Source: Persebacter sp965221835 (GTDB taxonomy: Bacteria; Pseudomonadota; Gammaproteobacteria; Tethybacterales; Persebacteraceae). Taken from it: DNA of 64,000 nucleotides. This document shows positions 24,278-33,086 of the stretch, piece by piece. The stretch spans positions 186,001-250,000 of the forward strand of contig OZ244916.1 of assembly GCA_965221835.1 (NCBI GenBank). The letters run 5' to 3'. The notes under the pieces were generated by a model. The model searched no databases and was not told where the DNA came from. It saw only the letters and a program-made list of their open reading frames with translations. Each line of letters starts with the position of its first letter. The stretch's first letter is position 1. Made by a program: the position numbers and the translations under genes.

Positions 24278-25222
24278 TCATTTTTCCAACGCCTTTTTCA
24301 ATTGCGGGATGATTTCAAACAAATCGCCGACCAGACCGTAATCGGCGATGTCGAAAATCGGGGCGTCCGGATCTTTGTTAATTGCGGCGATGCATTTGGA
24401 ATCGCGGATGCCCGCCAGATGTTGAATCGCGCCGGAAATGCCGATTGCCAGATATAAATCGGGTGCTACAATTTTGCCGGTTTGTCCGACCTGATAATCG
24501 CTCGGCACATAACCTTCGTCCACCGCCGCGCGCGATGCGCCGACTCCCGCACCCAACAAATCCGCCAACTCTTCCAGCATGCGAAAGTTTTCCGCGCCGC
24601 CTATTCCGCGTCCGCCGGAAACCACAACGCGCGCCGAAGTAAGTTCGGGACGTTCTTGCGCCGATACTTTTTCGCCGGCGAATTCGGACAATCCGGCATC
24701 TTCGCCGCCGCCGATTATTTGTATTTCGCACGGCGAATCGGAATCGTTTTCTGCTGCGTCAAAGGCGGTTGCGCGGACGGATAAAAACTTGACGGAATCT
24801 AAACTCTGCACGGTTGTCAGCGCGTTTCCGGCGTAAATCGGGCGGACGAAAGTGTCAGCGGATTCCACCGCGACAACTTCCGACAGCATTTGCGAATCCG
24901 CCAACGCCGCCGCGCGCGGCAGCCACATCCGCGCAATCGCGCCCGCCGCCATAATGATATGCGTTGCGTTTTTTGCTTGCGCGGCGATGAAAGGCGCGCA
25001 GTTTTCGGCGAGATTTGTCGCGAAGGCGGGATTGTCCGCACACCGCACCGCCGCGAGACCGGGCGCTTTTGCGGCGCGTTCGGCGATTCCGGTTTTGCCG
25101 AGAACGAGGGCTTCTACATTTGCGCCCGAATGCGCCGCGATTTGTTTCGCTGCGGCGAGGGCGTGATAAAAATTTTCGCGCGGCGATTCGCCGTCGTGTT
25201 CTGCAATTATTAATATGGTCAT
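24278..25222 (-). CDS. etfA: Electron transfer flavoprotein alpha subunit
   Basis: 314 residues. The C-terminal FAD-binding domain has SARVVVSGGRGIGGAENF, the ASRAAVDEGYVPSDYQVGQTGKIVAP stretch in two parts, and IGISGAIQHLAG. EtfA and EtfB form the soluble dimer that collects electrons from acyl-CoA and other dehydrogenases and hands them to the ETF-QO encoded downstream. It overlaps etfB by 4 bp. Confidence 0.97.
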   Translation of the reverse strand: MTILIIAEHDGESPRENFYHALAAAKQIAAHSGANVEALVLGKTGIAERAAKAPGLAAVRCADNPAFATNLAENCAPFIAAQAKNATHIIMAAGAIARMWLPRAAALADSQMLSEVVAVESADTFVRPIYAGNALTTVQSLDSVKFLSVRATAFDAAENDSDSPCEIQIIGGGEDAGLSEFAGEKVSAQERPELTSARVVVSGGRGIGGAENFRMLEELADLLGAGVGASRAAVDEGYVPSDYQVGQTGKIVAPDLYLAIGISGAIQHLAGIRDSKCIAAINKDPDAPIFDIADYGLVGDLFEIIPQLKKALEK

Positions 25223-25971
25223 GACAACACCTTCGCTTCTTCGCGCAATGCGCGTACCAATTCTTCCGCGTTTTCTACTTTGCGTCCGGGTTTGCGCGGC
25301 GGCGGTTCGGACACTTTTAATATTTTAATTCGCGGCGTACAATCTACGCCCAATTCGTCCGGCGAAACTTCTTCCAGCGGTTTTTTTCGCGCTTTCATAA
25401 TGTTCGGCAATGTGGCGTAACGCGGTTCGTTGAGGCGCAAATCGGCGGTGAGAACGCACGGCGTTTTAACGCGCAAAACGGCGATGCCGTTGTCTACTTC
25501 CGATTCGGCGACGACTGCGCCGTCTTCGGGTTTTGCCGCCGACAAAAACAGCGCCTGCCCCCATCCGAGTAAGGCGGCGGTCATTTGCCCGGTTTGATTA
25601 AAATCGCCGTCTGTCGCTTGTTTGCCGCACCAAATAACGCCGGGATTTTCGCGGCGGGCGATGGCGGCGAGAAGTTTGGCGGCGAGTAGCGGTTCGGGAG
25701 TCGTTTCGGTTTTGACGAGAATTGCGCGGTCGGCGCCTATGGCGAGCGCCATTCGCAATGTTTCGGCGGAATCCGCGCCGCCTGCTGATACGGCGATAAC
25801 TTCGTTTGCGTGTCCGGCGTCTTTCCAGCGCAACGCTTCTTCTAACGCGTTTTCGCAGAACGGATTCATTGCCATTTTGACATCGGCGGTTTCTACGCCC
25901 GTTCCGTCTGCGCGCACCCGCACTTTGACATAAGGATCAATCACCCGTTTGATGGCGACAAGAATTTTCAT
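25219..25971 (-). CDS. etfB: Electron transfer flavoprotein beta subunit
   Basis: 250 residues with the usual start MKILVAIKRVIDPYVKVRV, NPFCENALEEALR and GKQATDGDFNQTGQMTAALL. It has a GGAGG ribosome site. It is the first gene of etfB-etfA; its promoter should be in the 307-bp gap to the right, which also holds an 86-bp duplication. Confidence 0.97.
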   Translation of the reverse strand: MKILVAIKRVIDPYVKVRVRADGTGVETADVKMAMNPFCENALEEALRWKDAGHANEVIAVSAGGADSAETLRMALAIGADRAILVKTETTPEPLLAAKLLAAIARRENPGVIWCGKQATDGDFNQTGQMTAALLGWGQALFLSAAKPEDGAVVAESEVDNGIAVLRVKTPCVLTADLRLNEPRYATLPNIMKARKKPLEEVSPDELGVDCTPRIKILKVSEPPPRKPGRKVENAEELVRALREEAKVLS

Positions 25972-26070
25972 TTGCTCCTCCGTTTTTGCGTCCTAAAATC
26001 GCGCAAACAAAATTATACGCGAATTTTCGTAACGATTTGCGATTTTTTTCGCCGCCGCCGTTCTTTATAA

Positions 26071-26269
26071 AATTCGGGCAATTTTTGGCGGAATGGAATC
26101 GGAATGAAATCGGAATGAAAAGGCGGCAAGGCGGCGAAGTTTTGCGATGGTGTACACGGAAATTCCCGAGAATTTCAAATTAGAATTCGGGCAATTTTTA
26201 TCGGAATGAAATCAGAATGAAATCGGAATGGCAAGGCGGCAAGGCGGCGAAGTTTTGCGATGGTGTACA
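26071..26269. repeat. 86-bp direct repeat, two copies
   Basis: 26071-26156 and 26184-26269 are the same 86 bp with a few changes (aattcgggcaattttt ... gcgaagttttgcgatggtgtaca). The second copy ends in TACAAT, 7 nt before the oxoprolinase start codon, so the unit may carry its promoter. Within each copy cggaatgaaat is itself repeated. Nothing else is visible between 25972 and 26278. Confidence 0.9.
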
Positions 26270-26278
26270 ATTCCGCAA

Positions 26279-29200
26279 ATGAAAAAGTGGCGGTTTTGGA
26301 TTGACCGGGGCGGAACTTTTACCGATATTATCGGCGTGCCGCCGCGCGGGGCGTTGCGCGTAGAAAAACGTCCGTCTTGCGAACGGGATGGCGGACTCGC
26401 TGCCGCCCGCGAAATGTTGGAGTTGCCGCCCGGCGCACCGATTCCCGCTGCGCGTGTTGAAGAAATCCGGGTCGGCACGACTATCGCGACAAACGCGCTT
26501 TTGGAAAGACGCGGCGAAAAAACCGCCGTCGCCGTCACTCGCGGATTTGCGGATGCTTTGCAAATCGGAGATCAAACGCGCCCGAATTTATTTTCGTTGC
26601 ACAATTCGCGTCCGCCGCCGTTGTGGGAACGCGCCGTGGAAATTGATGAACGAATCGGTGCGGACGGCAAAATCGTTCGCCCGTTAAACGAAAACGATTC
26701 CGCCGCAAAAATGCGCGCCCTCGCCGCCGAAGGATTTCGCGCCCTCGCCATCGCGTTAATGCACGGATTTTCGCGTCCGCGTCACGAAAAACAACTCGCC
26801 GCAATCGCCCGCGCCGCCGGAATTCCGCTTGTCGTTTGCGCACATGATGCCGCGCCTTTCGGCAAATTTATCCCGCGCGCACATACCGCCGCGGTGGATG
26901 CTTATTTGCATACCGCGATTCGGCGGTTTGTTCGCGAGTTGCGTGCGCAATGCGAACCGGGCATTCGCTTGCTGTTTATGCAGTCGGATGGCACGCCGGC
27001 GGAAGAAAAAATGTGGCGCGCTTCGCGGGCGGTAATGTCTGGTCCGGCGGGCGGTGCAATCGGGTCGCGGCGGTTGGCAAAAATCGCACGGGCGCGCGTT
27101 GTCGGTTTTGACATGGGCGGGACTTCTACCGATGTTTCGCTGGATTGCGCGGAAGTGCAAATGGAAAATCGCGTTGCGGGCGCGTCATTTTTCGCGCCGA
27201 TGCTGGATATTCACACTGTTGCGGCGGGCGGCGGTTCTATCGTTCGCGTGGTTGACGGGCGACTGCTTTCCGGTCCGCAATCGGCGGGGGCGGCGCCCGG
27301 TCCGGCGTGTTACGGCAACGGCGGTCCGGCGACAATTACCGATTGCAATGTCGTACTCGGCAAGTTGCGCGCCGATTTTTTTCCGGCGATTTTCGGCGCG
27401 AAACAAAATCGCCCGCTGGATGAATCGGCGGCGGCGAAAAAAGTTGCCGCATTGTCTTCGCGCGGTGTTTCTTCTTTGCAGGCGGCGGAAGGATTTATTC
27501 GCGTGGCGGTGGAACAAATGGCGGCGGCGGCGCGGCGTATTTCGGTCGGACGCGGAATCAATCCGGCAGAATGCGTCATCAACAGTTTTGGCGGGGCGGC
27601 GGGGCAACATATTTGTATGGTGGCGGATTCGGTCGGGGCGCGGCGGGCGATGATTTCGCGTTATGCCCCGGCGCTTTCCGCATGGGGAATCGGGGCGGCA
27701 CCGTTTGGCGAAGTTGCGCGACAATCTGCCGAATGCGCGTTGTCGTCGCCGCGTCTTTTGCGGACGATTCGGGCGATGGAAAAAAAGATTTCACGCGCGT
27801 CTTTGCAAACAAAAATTCGCCGCCGCATTTTTTGCCGTTATGCGGGCGTGGATTCTTTCGTTCCCGTTCCTTGGCGCGAATCGCCGCAAATGATGGAAGC
27901 GGCATTTCATCGCCGCCATAAAAATTTATTCGGCTATTGCGACCGCGCGCGTCCGATTGTGGCGGCGATTGTTGAGTTGGAATCGGTTTCGCCGTCTTCG
28001 CCGCCGCCGCCGCCGAAAAATCATAATCGCGGCGCACCGGCGGCGGTCGCGATTCATCCGGTCGTTTTCGCCGGTCGCCGCCGCCGCACACCGTTTTATC
28101 GCTGGACGGAAATCGCCGAAGGCGCGACAATTGCCGGTCCCGCAGTTGTCGCCGACAAATGGAACACGGCGGTGATAGACCCCGGCTGGCGCGCCGTTTT
28201 GCATTCCGGCAATTTAATGATGGAACGAATTACCGAACGCGCGTTGCCGAAAACGGGCGGGCGGGCGGACGCCGCAATGCTGGAAATTTTTCATCGCCGT
28301 TTTGCAGTTGTCGCCGAACAAATGGGCGAAATGTTGCGGCGTACGGCGATGTCCGTCAATATCCGCGAACGGCTGGATTTTTCATGCGCGTTGTTTGACA
28401 AACGCGGCGGATTGATTGCAAACGCGCCGCACATTCCGGTGCATCTCGGTTCCATGGGCGATTCTGTTTTGCATCTAATAAAACAAAATCCGCCCGGAAT
28501 CGCGCGCGGCGATGTTTTTATGTTGAATTCGCCCTATCACGGCGGTACGCATTTGCCGGATATTACCGTAATTAAAGGCGGGCGGTTGGATGGCAAAACC
28601 GGCGCGCCCGATTATTTTATCGCCGCGCGCGGGCATCATTCCGATGTGGGCGGCGTTTCCGCCGGTTCCATGCCTGCGGCGAGTACGCACATTGACGAAG
28701 AGGGCGTTCTGATTGAGTTGTGCGCCGCGGTATCGCGCGGGCGTTTGCGCGAAAAAGAGATTGTCGCGATGTTGTGCGGGGCGAAATATCCCGCGCGCGC
28801 ACCGCATCAAAATATCGCCGATTTGCGCGCGCAAATTGCCGCGCTGGAAACAGGCGCCGCCGAAATGCGCCGCGCCGCCGCCGATTTCGGTGCGGAAAAT
28901 GTTTGCGCCTATATGCGGCATGTCCAAAATAACGCCGCCCGCGCATGTCGCCGCTTGTTGTCGCGACTGTCTTCCGGCGAAGCGGAAACGGTGTTTGATG
29001 ACGGCGCAAAAATTCGCGTTGCCGTCCGAATCAATCGCAAAACCGGAAAAGCGGTTTTTGATTTTGGCGGTACTTCGCCCGCGCATGCGCGCAATTTTAA
29101 TGCGCCGAAATCGGTCGTTTATGCATCGGTAATTTATTGTTTGCGCGTTTTGCTGGGCGAGGATATGCCGCTCAACGATGGCATTATGCGCCCGATTAAA

Positions 29201-29818
29201 CTCGTCATTCCGGCGGGCGGAATGTTGAATCCGCGTCCGCCGGCGGCGGTAGCGGCGGGCAATGTGGAAGTATCGCAAAATATCGCGGACGCGGTGTTTG
29301 CCGCTTTCGGTGCGTGCGCGCATTCGCAAGGTACTTGCAACAATTTCACTCTCGGTTTTCGCGGCGGCGGACAATATTACGAAACCGTTTGCGGCGGACT
29401 CGGTGCATCTCCGAATGCGGCGGGGGCGGATGCAATGCAAGCGCACATGACAAATTCGCGCGCCTCCGACCCGGAAGTTTTAGAAAACGCGCATCCGTTG
29501 CGATTGGAAACATTCGCTTTTCGCAAAGGCAGCGGCGGTGCGGGAAAATATTCGGGCGGGGCGGGTGCTGTTCGCCGCATCCGATTTTTGCAAGACGGCG
29601 AAGCGACAATTTTATCTTCGCGCCGCAAGGTTTCGCCGAAAGGAATGCGCGGCGGCGGCGATGGCAAAACCGGACGCAACGCGATATTGAAAAAAAACGG
29701 AAAGGTTTGCGAGTTGTCTGGTTGCGCAAATGTACAAATGCGGGCGGGCGATATTTTTATAATGGAAACCCCCGGCGGCGGCGGCTGGGGAAATCCACCC
29801 CGCACAAAAAAATCTTAA
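26279..29818 (+). CDS. Fused hydantoinase A/B (5-oxoprolinase-type) protein
   Basis: 1179 residues. The ATG at 26279 is chosen because MKKWRFWIDRGGTFTDIIG is the normal start of the HyuA domain; the frame upstream is repeat sequence. HyuA (about 1-640) has the ASKHA motifs RGGTFTDIIG and VGFDMGGTSTDVSLD; HyuB (about 660-1179) has SPYHGGTHLPDITV. Such fusions hydrolyse 5-oxoproline with ATP to glutamate, or related hydantoins. TACAAT ends 7 nt before the ATG and no ribosome site is present, which suggests leaderless translation. Confidence 0.93.
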   Translation: MKKWRFWIDRGGTFTDIIGVPPRGALRVEKRPSCERDGGLAAAREMLELPPGAPIPAARVEEIRVGTTIATNALLERRGEKTAVAVTRGFADALQIGDQTRPNLFSLHNSRPPPLWERAVEIDERIGADGKIVRPLNENDSAAKMRALAAEGFRALAIALMHGFSRPRHEKQLAAIARAAGIPLVVCAHDAAPFGKFIPRAHTAAVDAYLHTAIRRFVRELRAQCEPGIRLLFMQSDGTPAEEKMWRASRAVMSGPAGGAIGSRRLAKIARARVVGFDMGGTSTDVSLDCAEVQMENRVAGASFFAPMLDIHTVAAGGGSIVRVVDGRLLSGPQSAGAAPGPACYGNGGPATITDCNVVLGKLRADFFPAIFGAKQNRPLDESAAAKKVAALSSRGVSSLQAAEGFIRVAVEQMAAAARRISVGRGINPAECVINSFGGAAGQHICMVADSVGARRAMISRYAPALSAWGIGAAPFGEVARQSAECALSSPRLLRTIRAMEKKISRASLQTKIRRRIFCRYAGVDSFVPVPWRESPQMMEAAFHRRHKNLFGYCDRARPIVAAIVELESVSPSSPPPPPKNHNRGAPAAVAIHPVVFAGRRRRTPFYRWTEIAEGATIAGPAVVADKWNTAVIDPGWRAVLHSGNLMMERITERALPKTGGRADAAMLEIFHRRFAVVAEQMGEMLRRTAMSVNIRERLDFSCALFDKRGGLIANAPHIPVHLGSMGDSVLHLIKQNPPGIARGDVFMLNSPYHGGTHLPDITVIKGGRLDGKTGAPDYFIAARGHHSDVGGVSAGSMPAASTHIDEEGVLIELCAAVSRGRLREKEIVAMLCGAKYPARAPHQNIADLRAQIAALETGAAEMRRAAADFGAENVCAYMRHVQNNAARACRRLLSRLSSGEAETVFDDGAKIRVAVRINRKTGKAVFDFGGTSPAHARNFNAPKSVVYASVIYCLRVLLGEDMPLNDGIMRPIKLVIPAGGMLNPRPPAAVAAGNVEVSQNIADAVFAAFGACAHSQGTCNNFTLGFRGGGQYYETVCGGLGASPNAAGADAMQAHMTNSRASDPEVLENAHPLRLETFAFRKGSGGAGKYSGGAGAVRRIRFLQDGEATILSSRRKVSPKGMRGGGDGKTGRNAILKKNGKVCELSGCANVQMRAGDIFIMETPGGGGWGNPPRTKKS

Positions 29819-29839
29819 GAATCTTTTTGCGAATTTTTT

Positions 29840-30890
29840 TTGCGAAAAAAAACCGTCATTCCCGCAAAACTGGAATTTATTACAGGATATTAAATTTAGA
29901 ATTCCCGCGCATTTTACGCGAAAAACCCCCGTCATTCCCGCGAAAGCGGGAATCTATTACGGGCGATTAATTTTAGAATTTCCGCAAATTTTACGCGAAA
30001 ATTAAGTTTGGGATTCCCGCGCATTTTTTTGCAAAAAGAGGTGAATGCGGGGATTTGTCGGTAAAAATAGATTCCCGCGTTCGCGGGAATGACGGCGGGA
30101 ATCCGCGAATTTTACGCGAAAATTAAATTTGGAATTTCCGTATTTTTTCGCAAAAAACGAGGTGAATGCGGGAATTTGTCGGCAAAAATGGATTCCCGCT
30201 TTCGCGGGAATGACGAGGTAATTTCCGCGAATTTTACGGGAAAATTAAGTTTGGAATTTCCGCGCATTTTTTTGCAAAAAACGAGGTGAATGCGGGAATT
30301 TGTCGGTAAAAATGGATTCCCGCTTTCGCGGGAATGACGAGGTTAATTCCGCAAATTTTACGCGAAAATTAAATTTGCAATTTCCGCGAACGCGGAGGAA
30401 TTTCACCAAAAATAAAATTTACCATTCCGGCGAACGCCGGAATCTCTGCGGGAGATTCCGATTTTCATCGGAATGGAAACGCGGCGGAATTCCGCGAAAA
30501 AACCCCGTCATTCCCGCGAAAGCGGGAATCCATTACGGGCGATTAATTTTAGAATTTCCGTGAATTTTACGCGAAAATTAAGTTTGGGATTTCCGTATTT
30601 TTTTGCAAAAAACGAGGTGAATGCGGGGATTTGTCGGTAAAAATGGATTCCCGCTTTCGCGGGAATGACGAGGTAATTTCCGCGAATTTTTCGCGAAAAT
30701 TAAGTTTGGAATTTCCGCGCATTTTTTTGCAAAAACGAGGTGAATGCGGGAATTTGTCGGTAAAAATGGATTCCCGCTTTCGCGGGAATGACGAGGTGAA
30801 TTTCGCGAATTTTACGCGAAAATTAAATTTGAAAATTTCCGTATTTTTTCGCAAAAAACGAGGTGAATGCGGGGATTTGTCGGTAAAAAT
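29840..30890. repeat. Array of ~123-bp repeats carrying dRS3-like 20-mers
   Basis: The marker gtgaatgcggg recurs at 30041, 30162, 30286, 30617, 30740 and 30863 (spacing 121-124 bp, with one interruption). Seven perfect copies of attcccNNNNNNNNgggaat lie at 29934, 30071, 30192, 30316, 30510, 30647 and 30770. That 20-mer pattern is the dRS3 repeat of Neisseria mosaic elements. No genes are seen from 29819 to 30822; the open frames in it are repeat translations. The last unit forms the 3' end of the next gene. Confidence 0.92.
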
Positions 30891-32368
30891 GATTTTCCCA
30901 GCGGAATCCGGCGGAGGGGCGAATCGTCCAGCGGTTATAACGGAAATTTCCTTGCAAATTTAATTCGTTTTGCGTTTCGGTTTCGCCTTTTTCGTATTCG
31001 GAATGCAAACGGTAAACGGGCGATATTTTCCAGATTCCGTTTTGCAAATTTGCGGATAATGCAAAGTTATAATCCGCCGTTTCGCCGGAAACTGATTCGG
31101 AAAATGTTGCTGTCCAAAAATCCGCTGTGTATTTTCCGCCGCTTGTATAACGGAAATCGGCGAAGTTGCCGTTTGCGTTTTGTTGGTTTGCGGAATAATA
31201 CAAATGCCAATTGTCTTTTCGGAAATCCGCCCGTCCGCCGATATTTGCGGAATAGCCGCTTTCGGTTAACGAATATCCAAAATCGGGGGAATAATTGAAT
31301 ATCGGAAAACCGCCGCCTGCAATATAACTTGCTGCAAAACCGATAATAAAAACGCCCGCCCCGATATACGCAAACTCTTTCGGTCTGCCTGACGAAATGG
31401 TTTGCGGTTGCGATTGCGTATTTTGCGATTCTTCCATTTCGGTTTCCATTTCTTCCATTTCGGTTTCCATTTCGTTTTCCATTTCGGTTTCTTCCATGTT
31501 ATCTTGCGGAATCAATTCGCAAATTGTCGTAGAACCGTCAACAAATCTATGCGTTTCAGTATTTTCGCAAACGCACATCGTATTATCGTTCGGGTCATTT
31601 ATTGCATTCGCCCCGCAGTTTGCCGGAATCAATTCGCAAGTAATATCATCGTTTGATTCATATCCCGCCATACATTGAACGGGGGAGAATCCTTGCGAAC
31701 CAGCGGCGGGTTCCGCTATTTCGTTAAAGTTTGCATCAAGGAAAAATTCGCCCGTGCCTGCTGTTGCGGCGGGATTTGCATTTACTGTTGCAAGAACCAA
31801 AGCCATATCCGAAGCCCTTCTGTAAACTCTCCAAGGACCCGAACCAACATTTCCATCAAAGTCACTAATTGCAAATAAATCGCCCGCTTTTATTACTTCG
31901 GGGGGGTCATTAAAAGTCGGAAGCCCTCCTTCAATATCTGTATTTGCGAATACTCCCAATCCGTCTCCGGAATTAACACGAAGCAAATCAAAAGTAATAC
32001 GATCAAAATTACCGTCATTTTTTGCAGCATCGGCAATATCTAACAGCGTTTCGGACAAATCAAAATTAACTACTGCATCTGTTGCATACATTCCCGTTGC
32101 TTGAATATAAACATCCGCCATTGCGGGAGTCGTAATGCCGTCAGATTCCTGTGCATTTGCGGAAATGTTAGACAATCCCGCCGAAAAAACGGCGGCGGCG
32201 ATGATTATTTTACGGATTGTTGCAGAAAAAATGGCGGCGGAAAGTGCCGAAAAACCGCGTATACACGCGCCTTTTAGAGAGTTATACCCCCCCCCCCCCC
32301 TTAACAATTTGAAAGCCGCAAACGGCGGTAAAAATGCGATTGATGGTTTGGTTGGTTGTCGGTTTCAT
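30823..32368 (-). CDS. Poly-G-switched putative surface protein (currently OFF)
   Basis: The ATG at 32368 has an AAGGAGATAAAA site and opens MKPTTNQTINRIF..., which runs into 14 G and then a stop. With 13 or 16 G it would join the long frame, giving about 514 residues. After the tract come a hydrophobic signal-like stretch ending in SANAQ, a region with several Cys, a Glu/Met-rich repeat (TEMEEMETEMEE), a membrane segment (about 190 residues from the C-terminus) and a C-terminal domain shared with the 54384-55568 protein (DFRKDNWHLYY, ADFWTATFSESVSG, IWKISPVYRLHS). The final 22 residues are encoded by the adjacent repeat array. Function unknown; surface location is inference. Confidence 0.75.
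32287..32300 (-). repeat. 14-bp poly-G/poly-C tract
   Basis: Fourteen uninterrupted C on the plus strand, 23 codons inside the frame that starts at 32368. Of the three frames, only tract lengths of 13 or 16 connect the start to the long frame; 14 leads to GTA TAA and 15 to a stop four codons later. This is the classic layout of a slipped-strand contingency locus. Confidence 0.9.
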
Positions 32369-32447
32369 TTTTATCTCCTTATTAAAATAAAACATTGCCG
32401 AAAAGTATAACACACTTTTCCGAAAATCGTACCCTCGCCCGTCCGCC

Positions 32448-33086
32448 TTATTCGCCGCCGCTTTCGGGGGGGAGGGAAACGACTGCGCCGATTTTGAGAT
32501 TGATGACCGGCAAGTGCGAGGGGGATGTTGCGGCGTGTTCTGCCGCCCGCCGGTAGGCGATTAATGCGTCTTGCGGGCGACCGGCGGCGTAGTGTGCGTC
32601 GCCGATTTTTTCGGCGAATAATAGTTGCATTCCTTCTGCCGCCGATTCTTCGTTTTCCGTCAAAAGCGAAATTGCTGCGTCAAACTTGCCGTTGTTTATC
32701 AGCGATTCGGCGTGCCGCAACATAAATAACGCCCGCAATCCGGCGTCTGGTTCGTGCGTTATCGCTTCGGATAGTTTTGTTTCGGCGTCTTCTGCACCTG
32801 CCAACGCCAAGGCGGTTAGGGCGAGATTTCGCATTTGCGGAAACGCCGTGCGGTCAATGCGTGCCAATTCGCGTTCTGCAATTTCCCATTCGCCGTTGTC
32901 TGCTGCGTGTATTGCCGCAAACATCGCATCGGCGGCGATTTCTTGCGCACGGTCGGATGTCATTGTGCGGTATGACAAACCGGCGGCGGCGGAAACTGCC
33001 ATTAGGACGGCGACAAGAATGGAAAACTTGTATTTTTCCCAAAATGCGCCAATGCGTTCTACCATTTCATCGTTTAGTTCGCTCAT
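32448..33086 (-). CDS. yfgM: YfgM-type tetratricopeptide membrane protein
   Basis: 212 residues. A short cytoplasmic N-terminus is followed by one transmembrane segment (FSILVAVLMAVSAAAGL, about 21-37) and a periplasmic TPR-like region. YfgM interacts with SecYEG and PpiD in E. coli. It overlaps hisS by 4 bp; hisS-yfgM is the conserved order. bamB and der, which often follow, are absent here. Confidence 0.88.
   Translation of the reverse strand: MSELNDEMVERIGAFWEKYKFSILVAVLMAVSAAAGLSYRTMTSDRAQEIAADAMFAAIHAADNGEWEIAERELARIDRTAFPQMRNLALTALALAGAEDAETKLSEAITHEPDAGLRALFMLRHAESLINNGKFDAAISLLTENEESAAEGMQLLFAEKIGDAHYAAGRPQDALIAYRRAAEHAATSPSHLPVINLKIGAVVSLPPESGGE

Noticed and set aside
28475..29446. 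Minus-strand frame of 323 codons opposite the oxoprolinase
   Set aside because: Shadow of the HyuB coding frame, without ribosome site or recognisable motif.
29840..30890. Regularly spaced repeats as a CRISPR array
   Set aside because: Units are ~123 bp and repeat along their whole length, there are no unique spacers of constant size, and no cas gene is near.
32287..32307. TTG at 32307 as true start of the switched surface protein
   Set aside because: No ribosome site precedes it, whereas the ATG at 32368 has a strong one; the frame mismatch is best explained by tract length.
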